From: Streptomyces filamentosus
GTDB taxonomy: Bacteria > Actinomycetota > Actinomycetes > Streptomycetales > Streptomycetaceae
Assembly: GCF_014654895.1 (NCBI RefSeq)
Contig: NZ_BNBE01000004.1
Coordinates: 806,001 to 870,000 of the forward strand
Direction: 5' to 3'
Length of the DNA: 64,000 nucleotides
Shown: one piece after another, positions 1-8,679 of the stretch
How positions within the stretch are numbered: the first letter of the stretch is position 1
How the letters are laid out: every line of letters begins with the position of its first letter
Translations under genes and position numbers: made by a program
The notes under the pieces: generated by a model
What the model saw: only the letters and a program-made list of their open reading frames with translations
Told to the model about the DNA's origin: nothing
Databases searched by the model: none

Positions 1-96
1 CTCCTCGGACGTCCGGGGCCGGGGACAGCGGGCTTGCGACGGACCGGTCATCTCCACATCTCTCCAGAAGGCGGTACGAATCCGGTGGATCGACAC

Positions 97-1287
97 GTGA
101 CAGTGGAAGGCGCACTGCGCGGGGCGGCACCACACCTCCTCCTGGACTCCCTCCGTACCAGTCTCGCGCAGCTGTACGCCGCGACCTCCGCCGATCTGCT
201 GCTCGTCGACTACGGATGCACGACCCTGCGCCCCGTGGAGCCCGTCCAGGCCCCTGCCGGGATGGCGCACACGCCCGTGGACGCGGGCCCCGCCGGCCGC
301 GTCTTCCGTACCCAGCAACCATATCTTTTCCGTGATGTCGGGCCCACGGCGACCGTTTGCCTGCCCGTCACGGTGCGCGGGGACCGGTTCGGCGTCCTGG
401 TCGTCGGCCTGCCCGCGGACCGGTCGGGGCCGGAAACCACCGCGAGCCTCGCCCGGGTCGCCGAGACCCTCGGCCACGCCCTGCGCGTCGCCGACCGCCA
501 CACCGACCTGTACCGCCGCACCCGCAGGGCGCACGCCCTCAGCGTCGCCGGGGAGATGCAGTGGGACACCCTGCCGGGCCGGGCCTGCTCCGGACCCGCC
601 TTCGACCTCCACGCCCACTGGGAGCCCGCCTACACCTCCGGGGGGCACCTGCTCGACTGGAGCGCCACCGAGCGGGACCTGGTGGTCGTCGTCGCCGACG
701 GCACCGGCCCCGGCACCCCGGCCGCCCTGGCGAGCACCCTCGCCCTGATGGCGATCCGCAACGCCCGGCGGGCCGGGCTCGACCTGGTGGCCCAGGCCAG
801 CCTGACCGACCAGGCGCTCTACGGGCAGTACCGCGGCCGGCACCCGCTCTCCGCCCTGCTGCTCCGGATCGACCTGGCCACCGGCGAGGCCGAGGTGGTG
901 GACGCCGGGTCGCCGACGCTCTGGCGCCTCCGCCCCGCCGTGACCGAGCGCATCGACCTGGACCGCCAGCTGCCCCTGGGCATGTTCGAGGACACCGTGT
1001 ACGCTCCCCAGCGGCTTCGCCTCCTGCCCGGCGACCGGCTGGTCTTCGTCGCCCACGGCGCCGGGGAGCCGACGGCCGGCGGCGGGGACGAGGCACCGGA
1101 CGGGCCCGTCGCCCAAGCCCTCCACCGCGTGCGCCACCGGAAGGGCGCGGACGTCCCCCGGGTCGTCGTACGGACGCTGCGCGACACCCGCCGTGGCGCG
1201 TCGACCCCCGTCCTCGTACTCTGTCTCGACTGGCGCGGCCACGGGGCCGGGTCCCCGGACGGGGGGACCGGGTCGGCATCCCCCTGA
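97..1287 (+). CDS. GAF plus SpoIIE/PP2C-fold protein, probably a pseudophosphatase
   Basis: The N-terminal 130 residues look like a GAF sensor. The remainder follows the SpoIIE/RsbU-type PP2C fold, including the conserved stretch around 'DLATGEAEVVDAGSP' and 'QLPLGMF'. In active family members this domain dephosphorylates a STAS anti-anti-sigma protein. Two metal-binding aspartates appear lost here: the usual GGDxxD is GGHLLD near residue 183, and the usual 'DG' late in the domain reads 'FVAHGAG'. One acidic motif, ADGTGPG, remains. I infer a regulatory or inactive paralogue. The start is uncertain: GTG codons at 85, 97 and 103 and a TTG at 34 are in frame. I chose 97, where the family-like sequence begins. 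It lies 113 bases upstream of an anti-sigma-type ATPase gene on the same strand. Confidence 0.8.
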   Translation: MTVEGALRGAAPHLLLDSLRTSLAQLYAATSADLLLVDYGCTTLRPVEPVQAPAGMAHTPVDAGPAGRVFRTQQPYLFRDVGPTATVCLPVTVRGDRFGVLVVGLPADRSGPETTASLARVAETLGHALRVADRHTDLYRRTRRAHALSVAGEMQWDTLPGRACSGPAFDLHAHWEPAYTSGGHLLDWSATERDLVVVVADGTGPGTPAALASTLALMAIRNARRAGLDLVAQASLTDQALYGQYRGRHPLSALLLRIDLATGEAEVVDAGSPTLWRLRPAVTERIDLDRQLPLGMFEDTVYAPQRLRLLPGDRLVFVAHGAGEPTAGGGDEAPDGPVAQALHRVRHRKGADVPRVVVRTLRDTRRGASTPVLVLCLDWRGHGAGSPDGGTGSASP

Positions 1288-1400
1288 GGTGCCGTCCGCC
1301 GGAGTGATCCGTCGTGCCCGCGGTGTGGGAACCATGAACAGGGGAAAGGCGGGTACGAGGAACCCAGCCACCGGCCCAGGACGAGGGGAGTACCAGCGCC

Positions 1401-1886
1401 ATGACGGACGCGATCACCGCGGAGCGCGCGGCCCCGGAACCCCTGCTGTCCGCGGGCGTCGTCTACGGCGACGCCTCCCGCGGCGGGGCGATCGCGGCGG
1501 CGCGCGCCTTCACGGCCGAGTTCCTGGCGGCCGCCCCGGCCGTGCTGCGCGGACCGGTCGGTGACGAACGCGTCGAACTCGCGCAGCTGGTGGTCAGCGA
1601 ACTGGTCACCAACGCGATCCGGCACACGGACGGCCCCTGCCGGCTCCTCCTCGAACTGGGCAGCGACGCCCTGGAGATCTCGGTCTTCGACCAGGAGGCC
1701 GCCGCGCCCGTGCCCCGCGGACACGACCCCCGCCGCATCGGCCAGCACGGCGTCGAGATCGTCGTCGCCATCTGCGAGAGCCTGACCGTGGAGCCCGCTC
1801 CGGAGGGGAAGCGGGTCCGCGCCCGCCTCTCCCTGCCGACCGGGCGCACCGGCCCCGTGGACACGCGGAACGGGCCGACGGGGTGA
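1401..1886 (+). CDS. ATP-binding anti-sigma-type regulator (HATPase_c_2)
   Basis: A 161-residue protein with the GHKL ATPase fold of RsbW/SpoIIAB-like proteins. The N-box 'VVSELVTNAIRHT' lies near residues 57-69, and a G-box-like 'GQHGVEIVVAICESL' follows. In the family these small ATPases bind a sigma factor or phosphorylate STAS antagonists, and many Streptomyces versions have lost measurable kinase activity. The ATG at 1401 follows 'GAGGGGAGTACC', a usable ribosome site. It sits between the SpoIIE-like gene upstream and a convergent whiB gene, so it probably belongs to the same partner-switching network. Its sigma or STAS partner cannot be told from sequence. Confidence 0.88.
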   Translation: MTDAITAERAAPEPLLSAGVVYGDASRGGAIAAARAFTAEFLAAAPAVLRGPVGDERVELAQLVVSELVTNAIRHTDGPCRLLLELGSDALEISVFDQEAAAPVPRGHDPRRIGQHGVEIVVAICESLTVEPAPEGKRVRARLSLPTGRTGPVDTRNGPTG

Positions 1887-1922
1887 CGCAGCGGCGCCAC
1901 CTCGCCGGCCCGGGGGACGCGG

Positions 1923-1950
1923 CACGCCCCCGGGGTCGTCCGGGGGCGTG
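1923..1950. terminator. Perfect 11-bp hairpin between convergent genes
   Basis: CACGCCCCCGG (1923-1933) pairs exactly with CCGGGGGCGTG (1940-1950) across a 6-base loop. It lies between the converging ends of the HATPase and whiB genes, so it can serve both strands. There is no U-tract, as is usual in Streptomyces. Confidence 0.7.
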
Positions 1951-1963
1951 AACGGCGGGCCGG

Positions 1964-2221
1964 TCACCCGCGGTCGTCCGCTCGTCGGCGGGACCGGCGT
2001 GCCAGGGCCGCCCGCTGGGCCTCGGTCAGGCCGCCCCACACGCCGGACGGCGGGTGCGGCTGCGCCAGGGCCGAGCGCAGGCACGGTTCGCGCACCGGGC
2101 AGCGCCTGCAGACCCTCTTGGCCTCCTCCGCCTGCGCGAGCGCGGGGGCGCCGCTCCCCACCGGGAAGAACAGATCGGGGTCGACATCCTGACAGGCCGC
2201 GGCCGCACGCCAGCCTTCCAT
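1964..2221 (-). CDS. WhiB-family iron-sulfur transcription factor
   Basis: An 85-residue Wbl protein. It has the four cluster-binding cysteines C10, C38, C41 and C47 (spacing CxxCxxxxxC for the last three) and the GVWGG turn at residues 60-64, followed by a basic C-terminal tail (RRSRRR) for DNA contact. Wbl proteins bind a [4Fe-4S] cluster, sense redox or NO, and act with the primary sigma factor on developmental and stress genes. The start at 2221 is set by AGGAGG six to seven bases upstream; a second ATG 18 bases further up lacks such a site. It could be any of the many Streptomyces Wbl paralogues, so no symbol is given. Confidence 0.95.
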   Translation of the reverse strand: MEGWRAAAACQDVDPDLFFPVGSGAPALAQAEEAKRVCRRCPVREPCLRSALAQPHPPSGVWGGLTEAQRAALARRSRRRADDRG

Positions 2222-2313
2222 GTGAGCCTCCTGGCACATGAGACGGGAATTCGTGTCCCCGTCCGCCTGACCGTTCGTCCGTCCGTGAAACCCGCGCGGG
2301 GCCGCTCCGGAGC

Positions 2314-2493
2314 TCACCGGGGCCCGCCCCGCGGACCGCGCGGGACGGGCGCGACGCCCCACCACGCCATCGCCACACCGACGCCGAACACCAGGATCAG
2401 CAAGACCTGCACGACGGAATCCTTCCGGAAGCGGACCGCGTTCCGGGACCCGCCTGACCCCGAACGCCACGCCGAAACTCCTTCCTCCGTCAT
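2314..2493 (-). CDS. Possible small single-pass membrane protein
   Basis: A 59-residue frame with one clear hydrophobic segment (VLLILVFGVGVAMAWWGV, about residues 30-47), a basic N-terminal half and a short Pro/Arg-rich tail. It lies 92 bases upstream of whiB on the same strand, in a stretch with no other gene. No good ribosome site precedes the ATG. Small proteins of this look are common in Streptomyces, but chance cannot be excluded. Confidence 0.35.
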   Translation of the reverse strand: MTEEGVSAWRSGSGGSRNAVRFRKDSVVQVLLILVFGVGVAMAWWGVAPVPRGPRGGPR

Positions 2494-2593
2494 GAATCCG
2501 GAAGGCCGGGGAACGCGGAAGGGAGGAGCGAGGTCCACACCTGTTCCCGGGGCCGGACCGCCCGCCGAAAAGCGCACACGGAGGAAGTCGAGG

Positions 2594-3001
2594 GTGTTCT
2601 CGGTCGACGTCGGACAGGAGGAGCGGGGCACCATACTGGTGCTCCGGGGCGAGCTGGACTTCGACAGCGCCGTCCAGCTGGACGAGGTGGCGCTCGGAGA
2701 CCCGGCACACGACACCGCGACGGGGCCCGTCGTGGCCGACCTCGCCGCCCTGACCTTCTGCGACTCCAGCGGCATCAGCGCCCTGCTGAGGCTCCACCGG
2801 CGCCTGTCCACCCGGGGCAGGCCCTTCCTGCTCGCCTCCGTACCCCATCCCGTCCGACGGCTGTTCGCCCTGACGGGCCTCGACCAGATCTTCACCGTGC
2901 ACGCCGACGCGCACGAAGCACTCGCCGCGGGACCGGCCGGACCGGCCCCCGCACCAGGAGCCGGGACACCGGCGCGGCAGAACAGGAAAGAGAGCGCATG
3001 A
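2594..3001 (+). CDS. STAS-domain anti-sigma factor antagonist
   Basis: A 135-residue protein with a complete STAS fold. The phosphorylatable serine lies in 'FCDSSGISALL' (about residues 56-66), the standard SpoIIAA/RsbV site. Unphosphorylated STAS proteins bind the anti-sigma ATPase and free the sigma factor. I chose the GTG at 2594 because GGAGGAAG lies 6 bases upstream; a longer in-frame ATG at about 2492 has none. Its stop overlaps the start of the next phosphatase gene (ATGA), so the antagonist and the phosphatase likely to dephosphorylate it are translationally coupled. The C-terminus is a Pro/Ala-rich tail. Confidence 0.9.
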   Translation: MFSVDVGQEERGTILVLRGELDFDSAVQLDEVALGDPAHDTATGPVVADLAALTFCDSSGISALLRLHRRLSTRGRPFLLASVPHPVRRLFALTGLDQIFTVHADAHEALAAGPAGPAPAPGAGTPARQNRKESA

Positions 3002-5205
3002 GGCGCGTACCGGGTCAGCACCCCCACCGGCCCGACCCGGCGCAGGCCCCCGGTCGCGCCGCCGTCCATCCCTCGGACGTCGACCTCAGGGTCCTGTTCG
3101 GCGAGAGCACCGCCGTCTTCGCCTCCCTCGCCGGCCCCGCGCACCTGGTCGAGAGCGCCAACCCGGCCTTCTTCCGCGCCCTCGGCGCCGGCCCGCGCGT
3201 CCGCACCGGCGTGCCCCTCGGACAGCTGCTGCCCGAGCCCGCCGGCCAGGGACTCATCGGACTGCTCGACCGGGTCTACCGGTCGGGGGTCCCCCGCACC
3301 GGACGCGACGCCCGGGTCCTCCTCGACGACGGCGCCGAGCCGCGGGAGGCCCTCTTCGACTTCAGCTACGAACCGCGCGTCGACTCCGGCGGCAACGTCA
3401 CCGGCGTCCGGGTCATCGGGGTCGAGACGACACAGGTCAGGCAGGCCCAGCGGTTCACGGCGGAACACCGCGCCCTGCTGGAGCAGATCGCCCGGCAGGC
3501 ACCGCTGGACGAAGTCCTGGACGGCATGGCCCGCGCGATGGAGGAACTGTCGCCGGAGGACCTCGTCGTCTCCGTCCTCCTCGCCGACCGGGAGGGCCGG
3601 CGCCTCGTCCACGGCGCCGCCCCGAGCCTGCCCGACTTCTACAACCGGGCCGTCGACGGGATCGACATCGCCGAGGGCTCCGGCTCCTGCGGCACCGCCG
3701 CGCACCGCCGCGAGACCGTCATCGTCGGGGACATCGCCTCGGACCCCCTGTGGGACGACTTCCGCGACCTGGCGCGGCGGGCCGGCCTGGCCGCCTGCTG
3801 GTCCACCCCCGTCCTCGGACGCGACGGCGCCCTCCTGGGCACCTTCGCGATGTACCACCGCACCCCGAAGCTTCCCCAGGCGGCCGACCTGGCCCTCGCC
3901 CGCCTCTTCGCCGACACCGCGGCGCTCGCCGTGGAACGGCAGCGGGCCGAGGACGCCCGCAGCGCCGCCGAGGCCCGTGAGCGGGCGGCCCGCGAGGACC
4001 TCGCCTTCCTCCTCCAGGCCAGCACCGCCCTCACCGTCGACCTCGACGCCGTCCAGACCCTGGAGCGGCTGGCCGCCTCCTGCGCCCCGCGCCTGGCGCC
4101 GCTGTGCGCCGTCGACGTGGTGGAGAACGGGCGCCTGCGCCGCGTCGCCACGGCCGCCCCGGACGAACACCGGCGGCGGGTCCTCGCCTCGCACGCACCG
4201 GCCCACGACGGCGACGTCGTCGCCCGGGTCCTCGCGACGCGCGCGAGCGAGGTCGCCCGGCGCGCGCCCGCCGGGCCTGGCCCCTGGCGGGACCTCGGCG
4301 TGACGGGCTACCTCTGCATCCCGCTGCTGGACCGGGGCACCGCCTTCGGCACCGTGACGCTGCTCTCCACCGAGGCGGAGCCCTTCGACGGCCACCGCGT
4401 GGCCCTCGCCGAGGAACTCGCCCGCCGTGCCGCCTCGGCCGCCCGCAACGCCCGCCAGTACACCCACCGGGTCACCCTCGCCCGGGACCTCCAGGCCGGG
4501 CTGCTCATGCCCGAACTCCCCGACGTGCCCGGCGCGGACGTCGCCACCTCCTACCACCCCGCCGGCGAGGGCCTCGACATCGGCGGCGACTTCTACGACG
4601 TCTTCCCGCTGGACGACGGACGGTGGGCCTTCCTCCTCGGCGACGTCTGCGGGCGCGGAGCCATCGCCGCCACCACCACCGCCCTCGTCCGCCACACCGC
4701 GCGCGCCGTCGCCCCCCTCCTGCCCGGCCCCGAGGAGGTCGTCGCGGCCGTCAACCGGGCCCTCGTCAACCGGCCGGGCAGTCACGGAACCGGCTTCGTC
4801 ACCCTCGTCTACGGCCGGCTCACCCCCACCGGACACGGACTGGACGTCGAACTGGTGCGGGCCGGCCACACCCTGCCCCTCCACCTCGACGCCCGCCACG
4901 GCACCCGTCTCGTCGACGCCCCCGGATCCCTCCTCGGCATCTCCCCCGAGACCGACGTCGTCTCCCGCACCCTCCACCTCGACCCGCACGAGAGCCTGCT
5001 GCTCTACACCGACGGCATCACGGAGGCCCGCGACGGCTCGGGCGAGCAGTTCGGGGAGAAACGGCTCGCGGAGGCCGTCGCCGGGACCCCGCCCCGCCCC
5101 TCGGCCCAGCAGGTCGTCGACGCCCTCGCCCGCGCCGTGCGCGACTTCACGGGCGGGCAGGACATCGACGACGACCGGGCGGTCCTCGTCCTCACCGCCA
5201 CCTGA
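2998..5205 (+). CDS. PAS-GAF-GAF-SpoIIE serine phosphatase
   Basis: A 735-residue multisensor phosphatase. A PAS-like region covers about residues 20-150, a first GAF about 155-315, a second GAF about 340-490, and a SpoIIE/RsbU PP2C domain about 500-735. The catalytic domain looks intact: GGDFYD near residue 528, GDVCGRG, LLLYTDGITEA and a closing DDRAVLVL. In the family such proteins dephosphorylate the STAS antagonist in response to a ligand or redox signal. It starts inside the stop of the STAS gene (ATGA at 2998-3001), making that protein the best candidate substrate. The ligands of the GAF and PAS domains are unknown. Confidence 0.93.
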   Translation: MRRVPGQHPHRPDPAQAPGRAAVHPSDVDLRVLFGESTAVFASLAGPAHLVESANPAFFRALGAGPRVRTGVPLGQLLPEPAGQGLIGLLDRVYRSGVPRTGRDARVLLDDGAEPREALFDFSYEPRVDSGGNVTGVRVIGVETTQVRQAQRFTAEHRALLEQIARQAPLDEVLDGMARAMEELSPEDLVVSVLLADREGRRLVHGAAPSLPDFYNRAVDGIDIAEGSGSCGTAAHRRETVIVGDIASDPLWDDFRDLARRAGLAACWSTPVLGRDGALLGTFAMYHRTPKLPQAADLALARLFADTAALAVERQRAEDARSAAEARERAAREDLAFLLQASTALTVDLDAVQTLERLAASCAPRLAPLCAVDVVENGRLRRVATAAPDEHRRRVLASHAPAHDGDVVARVLATRASEVARRAPAGPGPWRDLGVTGYLCIPLLDRGTAFGTVTLLSTEAEPFDGHRVALAEELARRAASAARNARQYTHRVTLARDLQAGLLMPELPDVPGADVATSYHPAGEGLDIGGDFYDVFPLDDGRWAFLLGDVCGRGAIAATTTALVRHTARAVAPLLPGPEEVVAAVNRALVNRPGSHGTGFVTLVYGRLTPTGHGLDVELVRAGHTLPLHLDARHGTRLVDAPGSLLGISPETDVVSRTLHLDPHESLLLYTDGITEARDGSGEQFGEKRLAEAVAGTPPRPSAQQVVDALARAVRDFTGGQDIDDDRAVLVLTAT

Positions 5206-5296
5206 GGACCGCTTCCGGTGAAGCGCCTGTGCGAAAATCGTGGGGATCCTGCGGGGCCGGACGGTAGACGTACCGGAAGAGGGGGGTTCACTTGAT

Positions 5297-7066
5297 GTGC
5301 GGAGCCCCCCTGCGCGAGGGTGGGGGGACGAACTGCTGTCGAGTGGGAAGGTGGCGGGCCACGACGCGCGGGCCACGCTTATGACTGTTTTCGAGGACGA
5401 GTCCGACCGCTCCCGGGAGACCGCGGACGCGAAGAACCCCTGGTGGCGCGGTTCGCCGCACCCCGCGGTGGTCGCCGACCGGGAGGGCGGCGTCGTGGAG
5501 TTCAACGCCGCCGCGGCCGACCTCTTCCCCCGCCTGGGGGTCGGCAAGGGGCTGGACGAGGCCGTCCCGCGGTGGCTCGCCGACGCCCACCGGCGGCTGG
5601 CCGGTCCGGTGCGCCCGCCCGCCGCGGCGGCCCCGGCCGGGGCGGGAGCCGCCCCGCTGCGCGGCAGCCACGACGGGAGGCTCCTGAGGGCCCACCCCGC
5701 CGAGTCCGGCCACGGCGACGTGGCCTGGTGGCTGGTCGACGACTCCGACCTGACCGCCGCGCAGGACGCCCTGTGCACCGAACGGGAGCGCCACGCGATC
5801 CTGGCCGAGGCCTCCACCCAGCTGCTGGCCTCGCTCAACCCCGACCGCTGCCTGGAGAAGGCGGCCCTGCTCGCCGCCGACCACCTCGGCGACGCCGCCC
5901 TCGTGATCTCCCCGCCCGGCATGCGGAACCGCTCCACCGTCGTCACCGCCATGGCGGGGGGCTTCGAGCGGACGCAGCTCGCCCTGGACCCGGCCGCCGT
6001 GCCCGGCCTCGCCGAAGCGCTCCAGGGCTTCCCGCCGGTGCCCGCCCGCTGGATCGACCCGGCCGCGCTGCCGTCCTGGGCCGTGCCCGAGGGCTTCGGG
6101 GGGACCCCCGGGTCCGTCGCCATCGCCCCGCTGCCCGGCCACGGCGTGCCCGCGGGCGCCCTGGTCCTGCTGCGGCGGAGCGGGCGACGGGCCTTCGACA
6201 CCTCGGAGGAGCACTTCGCCCGGCTGTTCGCCGCCCGCGCCGGCGCCGCCCTCTCGGCCGCGCGCCTCTACGCGGAGCAGGCCCGGGTCACCCGGGCGCT
6301 GATCGCCGAACTCCTCCCTCCCCGGCTCCACCACGTCGACGGCGTCGACTTCGCCGGCGGCTACCGCACGTCCCGGGACACCGAGCGGATCGGCGGCGAC
6401 TTCTACGACGTGCACCCGGGCACCGACGACGGCCGCGACACCCTCGCCGTCCTGGGCGACGTGTGCGGCAAGGGGCTGGACGCCGCCGTGCTCACAGGCA
6501 GGATCCGCAGCACCGTGCAGGCCCTGCTGCCCCTCGCCGGCGACCACCAGGACGTCCTGAGGATGCTCAACGGCGCCCTGCTGAACGCCCGGCACACCCG
6601 CTTCGCCACCCTGGTCCTGGCCTCGGTGCGGCGCACGGGCGGCCGGGTGCGGCTCCGGCTCACCAGCGCCGGCCACCCCCGTCCGCTCGTCCTGCGGGCC
6701 ACGGGAGAGGTGGAGGAGGTGGACACCGGCGGGACGCTGGTGGGCGCCCTCCCCGTCGTCACCAGCCGGTCCGCGACCGTGGACCTCTCCCCCGGCGAGA
6801 CCTGTCTGCTCTACACGGACGGGATCACGGAGGCCCGGGGCGGACCGCTCGGGCCCGCCATGTTCGGCGAGGACCGGCTGCGCTCCGCGCTCTCCGAGTG
6901 CGTGGGACTCCCCGCCGAGGCCGTCGTCGAGCGCGTGCAGATGCTCGCCGGGAACTGGGTGGGCGACGGCCCTCACGACGACATGGCGGTCGTCGCCATC
7001 ACCGCGCCCCACACCACCCATCTGTCCGCGGTGAACGGCCGCACGCGGGGCAGGTACACCGCATGA
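5297..7066 (+). CDS. SpoIIE-type serine phosphatase with sensor region
   Basis: The N-terminal half has a PAS-like segment ('PAVVADREGGVVEFNAAAADLF') and a GAF-like region. The C-terminal 220 residues form an intact PP2C domain with GGDFYD, GDVCGKG, LLYTDGITEA and GPHDDMAVV. The start is uncertain: GTG 5240, GTG 5297 and ATG 5381 are all in frame. I chose 5297 because a GGGGGG tract lies about ten bases upstream and 'WGDELLSSGKV' just downstream reads like real protein. Its stop overlaps the start of the cobalamin-binding gene (ATGA), which overlaps the STAS gene after it. Phosphatase, B12 sensor and antagonist are therefore made as one coupled set. Confidence 0.9.
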   Translation: MRSPPARGWGDELLSSGKVAGHDARATLMTVFEDESDRSRETADAKNPWWRGSPHPAVVADREGGVVEFNAAAADLFPRLGVGKGLDEAVPRWLADAHRRLAGPVRPPAAAAPAGAGAAPLRGSHDGRLLRAHPAESGHGDVAWWLVDDSDLTAAQDALCTERERHAILAEASTQLLASLNPDRCLEKAALLAADHLGDAALVISPPGMRNRSTVVTAMAGGFERTQLALDPAAVPGLAEALQGFPPVPARWIDPAALPSWAVPEGFGGTPGSVAIAPLPGHGVPAGALVLLRRSGRRAFDTSEEHFARLFAARAGAALSAARLYAEQARVTRALIAELLPPRLHHVDGVDFAGGYRTSRDTERIGGDFYDVHPGTDDGRDTLAVLGDVCGKGLDAAVLTGRIRSTVQALLPLAGDHQDVLRMLNGALLNARHTRFATLVLASVRRTGGRVRLRLTSAGHPRPLVLRATGEVEEVDTGGTLVGALPVVTSRSATVDLSPGETCLLYTDGITEARGGPLGPAMFGEDRLRSALSECVGLPAEAVVERVQMLAGNWVGDGPHDDMAVVAITAPHTTHLSAVNGRTRGRYTA

Positions 7067-8157
7067 GCGCGCCCGCCACCGCCCCGACCGACGTCCTCGC
7101 CGCCACCCGCCGACGGCTGTGGGCGGCCCTGGAGACGAGGGACGAACAGGCCGCCACCGCCGCCGTCCTCGGCGCCCACGACGCCGGGGTCCCCGCCGAG
7201 GACCTCCTCCTCGACGTGATCGGCCCCGTCCAGGCCGAGATCGGCGCGGAATGGGCCGCCGGCCGCATCGGCGTCGCCCAGGAGCACGCCGCCACCGCCA
7301 TCCAGGACCGGGTCGTCGGAGCCCTCGCCCACCGCACGGCGGACGGGCCCCGGCCGGAGACCGGGGAGGCGCCCCGGCACGTGACCGTCGCCTGCGTCGA
7401 CGGCGAGTGGCACGCCCTGCCCGCCCGGCTCCTCGCCGAGGTCCTGCGCGGCCGGGGCTTCGTCGTCGACTACCTCGGGGCGCACGTGCCCACCCCCCAC
7501 CTCATCGCCCACCTGCACCAGACCGGCACGGACGTCGTCGCCCTCTCGTCCTCGCTGCCGGTCCGGCTCCCCACGGCCCACGCCGCCGTCACCGCCGTCC
7601 AGGCCATCGGGCTCCCCGTCCTCGTCGGGGGCGCCGCCTTCGGCCCCGACGGCCGCTACGCCCGCCTGCTGGGTGCCGACGGCTGGGCACCGGACGCCCG
7701 GGCCGCCGCCCGGCTGCTGGCCGTCGGGCCGCCACGGCCGCGCCCGGCCCGGCTCCCCGTCGACCCGCCCCACCTCGCCGACCAGGAGTACACCCTGGTC
7801 ACCCGCGCCCGGACCCGGCTGGTCCTCCAGACCCTCCAGGGTCTGGAGGACGCGGTGCCCGCAATGGCCTCGTACACCGACCGGCAGCGGGAGCGGACGG
7901 CCGAGGACCTCGCCCACATCGTCGACTTCCTCGGCGCCTCCCTCTACGCCGACGACCCCGAGCTGTTCACCGGCTTCGTCACCTGGACCGCCGGGATCCT
8001 CCGGGCCCGCGGCGTCCCGGGCGGCGCCCTGGTCGCCGCCCTCGACCTGCTCGCCGACGCCCAGCGCGACTTCCCCCGCACGCGGGCGCACCTCGTCGCC
8101 GGGCGCCGCGCCCTCCTGCCCGTACCCGCCCCACCCTCCCCGGGACCCCACTCGTGA
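7063..8157 (+). CDS. Cobalamin-binding photoreceptor-like protein
   Basis: A 364-residue protein with a four-helix cap (about 10-95) followed by a Rossmann-type B12-binding domain (about 104-235). The cap contains W64-x9-E74-H75, the W-x9-EH signature that shields adenosylcobalamin in CarH-type light sensors. The lower ligand would be H117 in 'EWHALPA', which replaces the classical DxHxxG. No MerR DNA-binding domain is present. A further helical region of about 110 residues (255-364) of unknown fold forms the C-terminus. It overlaps the phosphatase gene upstream (ATGA) and the STAS gene downstream (GTGA). I infer that light or B12 status feeds into sigma-factor control by protein contact, not by direct DNA binding. 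Confidence 0.88.
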   Translation: MSAPATAPTDVLAATRRRLWAALETRDEQAATAAVLGAHDAGVPAEDLLLDVIGPVQAEIGAEWAAGRIGVAQEHAATAIQDRVVGALAHRTADGPRPETGEAPRHVTVACVDGEWHALPARLLAEVLRGRGFVVDYLGAHVPTPHLIAHLHQTGTDVVALSSSLPVRLPTAHAAVTAVQAIGLPVLVGGAAFGPDGRYARLLGADGWAPDARAAARLLAVGPPRPRPARLPVDPPHLADQEYTLVTRARTRLVLQTLQGLEDAVPAMASYTDRQRERTAEDLAHIVDFLGASLYADDPELFTGFVTWTAGILRARGVPGGALVAALDLLADAQRDFPRTRAHLVAGRRALLPVPAPPSPGPHS

Positions 8158-8555
8158 CCACCCCCGACCACCTCTTCGGCGTCGAGGCCGACGCCGCGCC
8201 CGACGGAATCCTGTACGTGACGCTCGCCGGCGACCTGGCCTGGGAGAGCGCCGACGAACTGCTGGACGCGGTCCGGGCCCGCCTCTCCCCGGGGAACGCC
8301 CCGGCGGGCCTCCGCGTCGACTGCGCCGGACTGACCCTCTGCGACTCGACGGGCCTCTCCGCCCTGCTGGCGCTCCACCGGCTCGCCGAGGCCGCGGGCG
8401 TTCCGCTGCACCTCGACCGCAGGCCGTCCTTCCTCGACCGGCTGCTGCTGCTCACCGGCACCTACGAGCACCTGACGGGTCGGTCCGAGACCGCGGGACC
8501 CGACGCCGACACCCCGAGCGGCACGGTGGAGGGCCCCCGTCCCGGCGGCCCCTGA
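8154..8555 (+). CDS. STAS-domain anti-sigma factor antagonist
   Basis: A 133-residue STAS protein. The site 'LCDSTGLSALLALHRL' (about residues 61-76) carries the conserved DS(S/T)G serine. The GTG start lies inside the stop codon of the cobalamin-binding gene (GTGA), so its synthesis is coupled to the B12 sensor and, through that, to the upstream phosphatase. This is the second STAS protein of the block, beside the one at 2594-3001. The acidic and glycine-rich tail of about 25 residues is probably disordered. Confidence 0.9.
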   Translation: MTTPDHLFGVEADAAPDGILYVTLAGDLAWESADELLDAVRARLSPGNAPAGLRVDCAGLTLCDSTGLSALLALHRLAEAAGVPLHLDRRPSFLDRLLLLTGTYEHLTGRSETAGPDADTPSGTVEGPRPGGP

Positions 8556-8679
8556 CGGCCTTCACCGAATCGCGACACCATCGACGCATCCGTCACGGCG
8601 GTACGAGGTGTAACAGGAACGGGACGGGACAAGCGGACACCGCACCCGCTCGCTGACAGCCCCTCAGCCGGAGGACCTC

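Noticed and set aside
2314..6201. A 1295-codon minus-strand open frame over two phosphatase genes
   Set aside because: It is antisense to genes with intact motifs. Only its last 59 codons, outside those genes, could be real and are listed separately.
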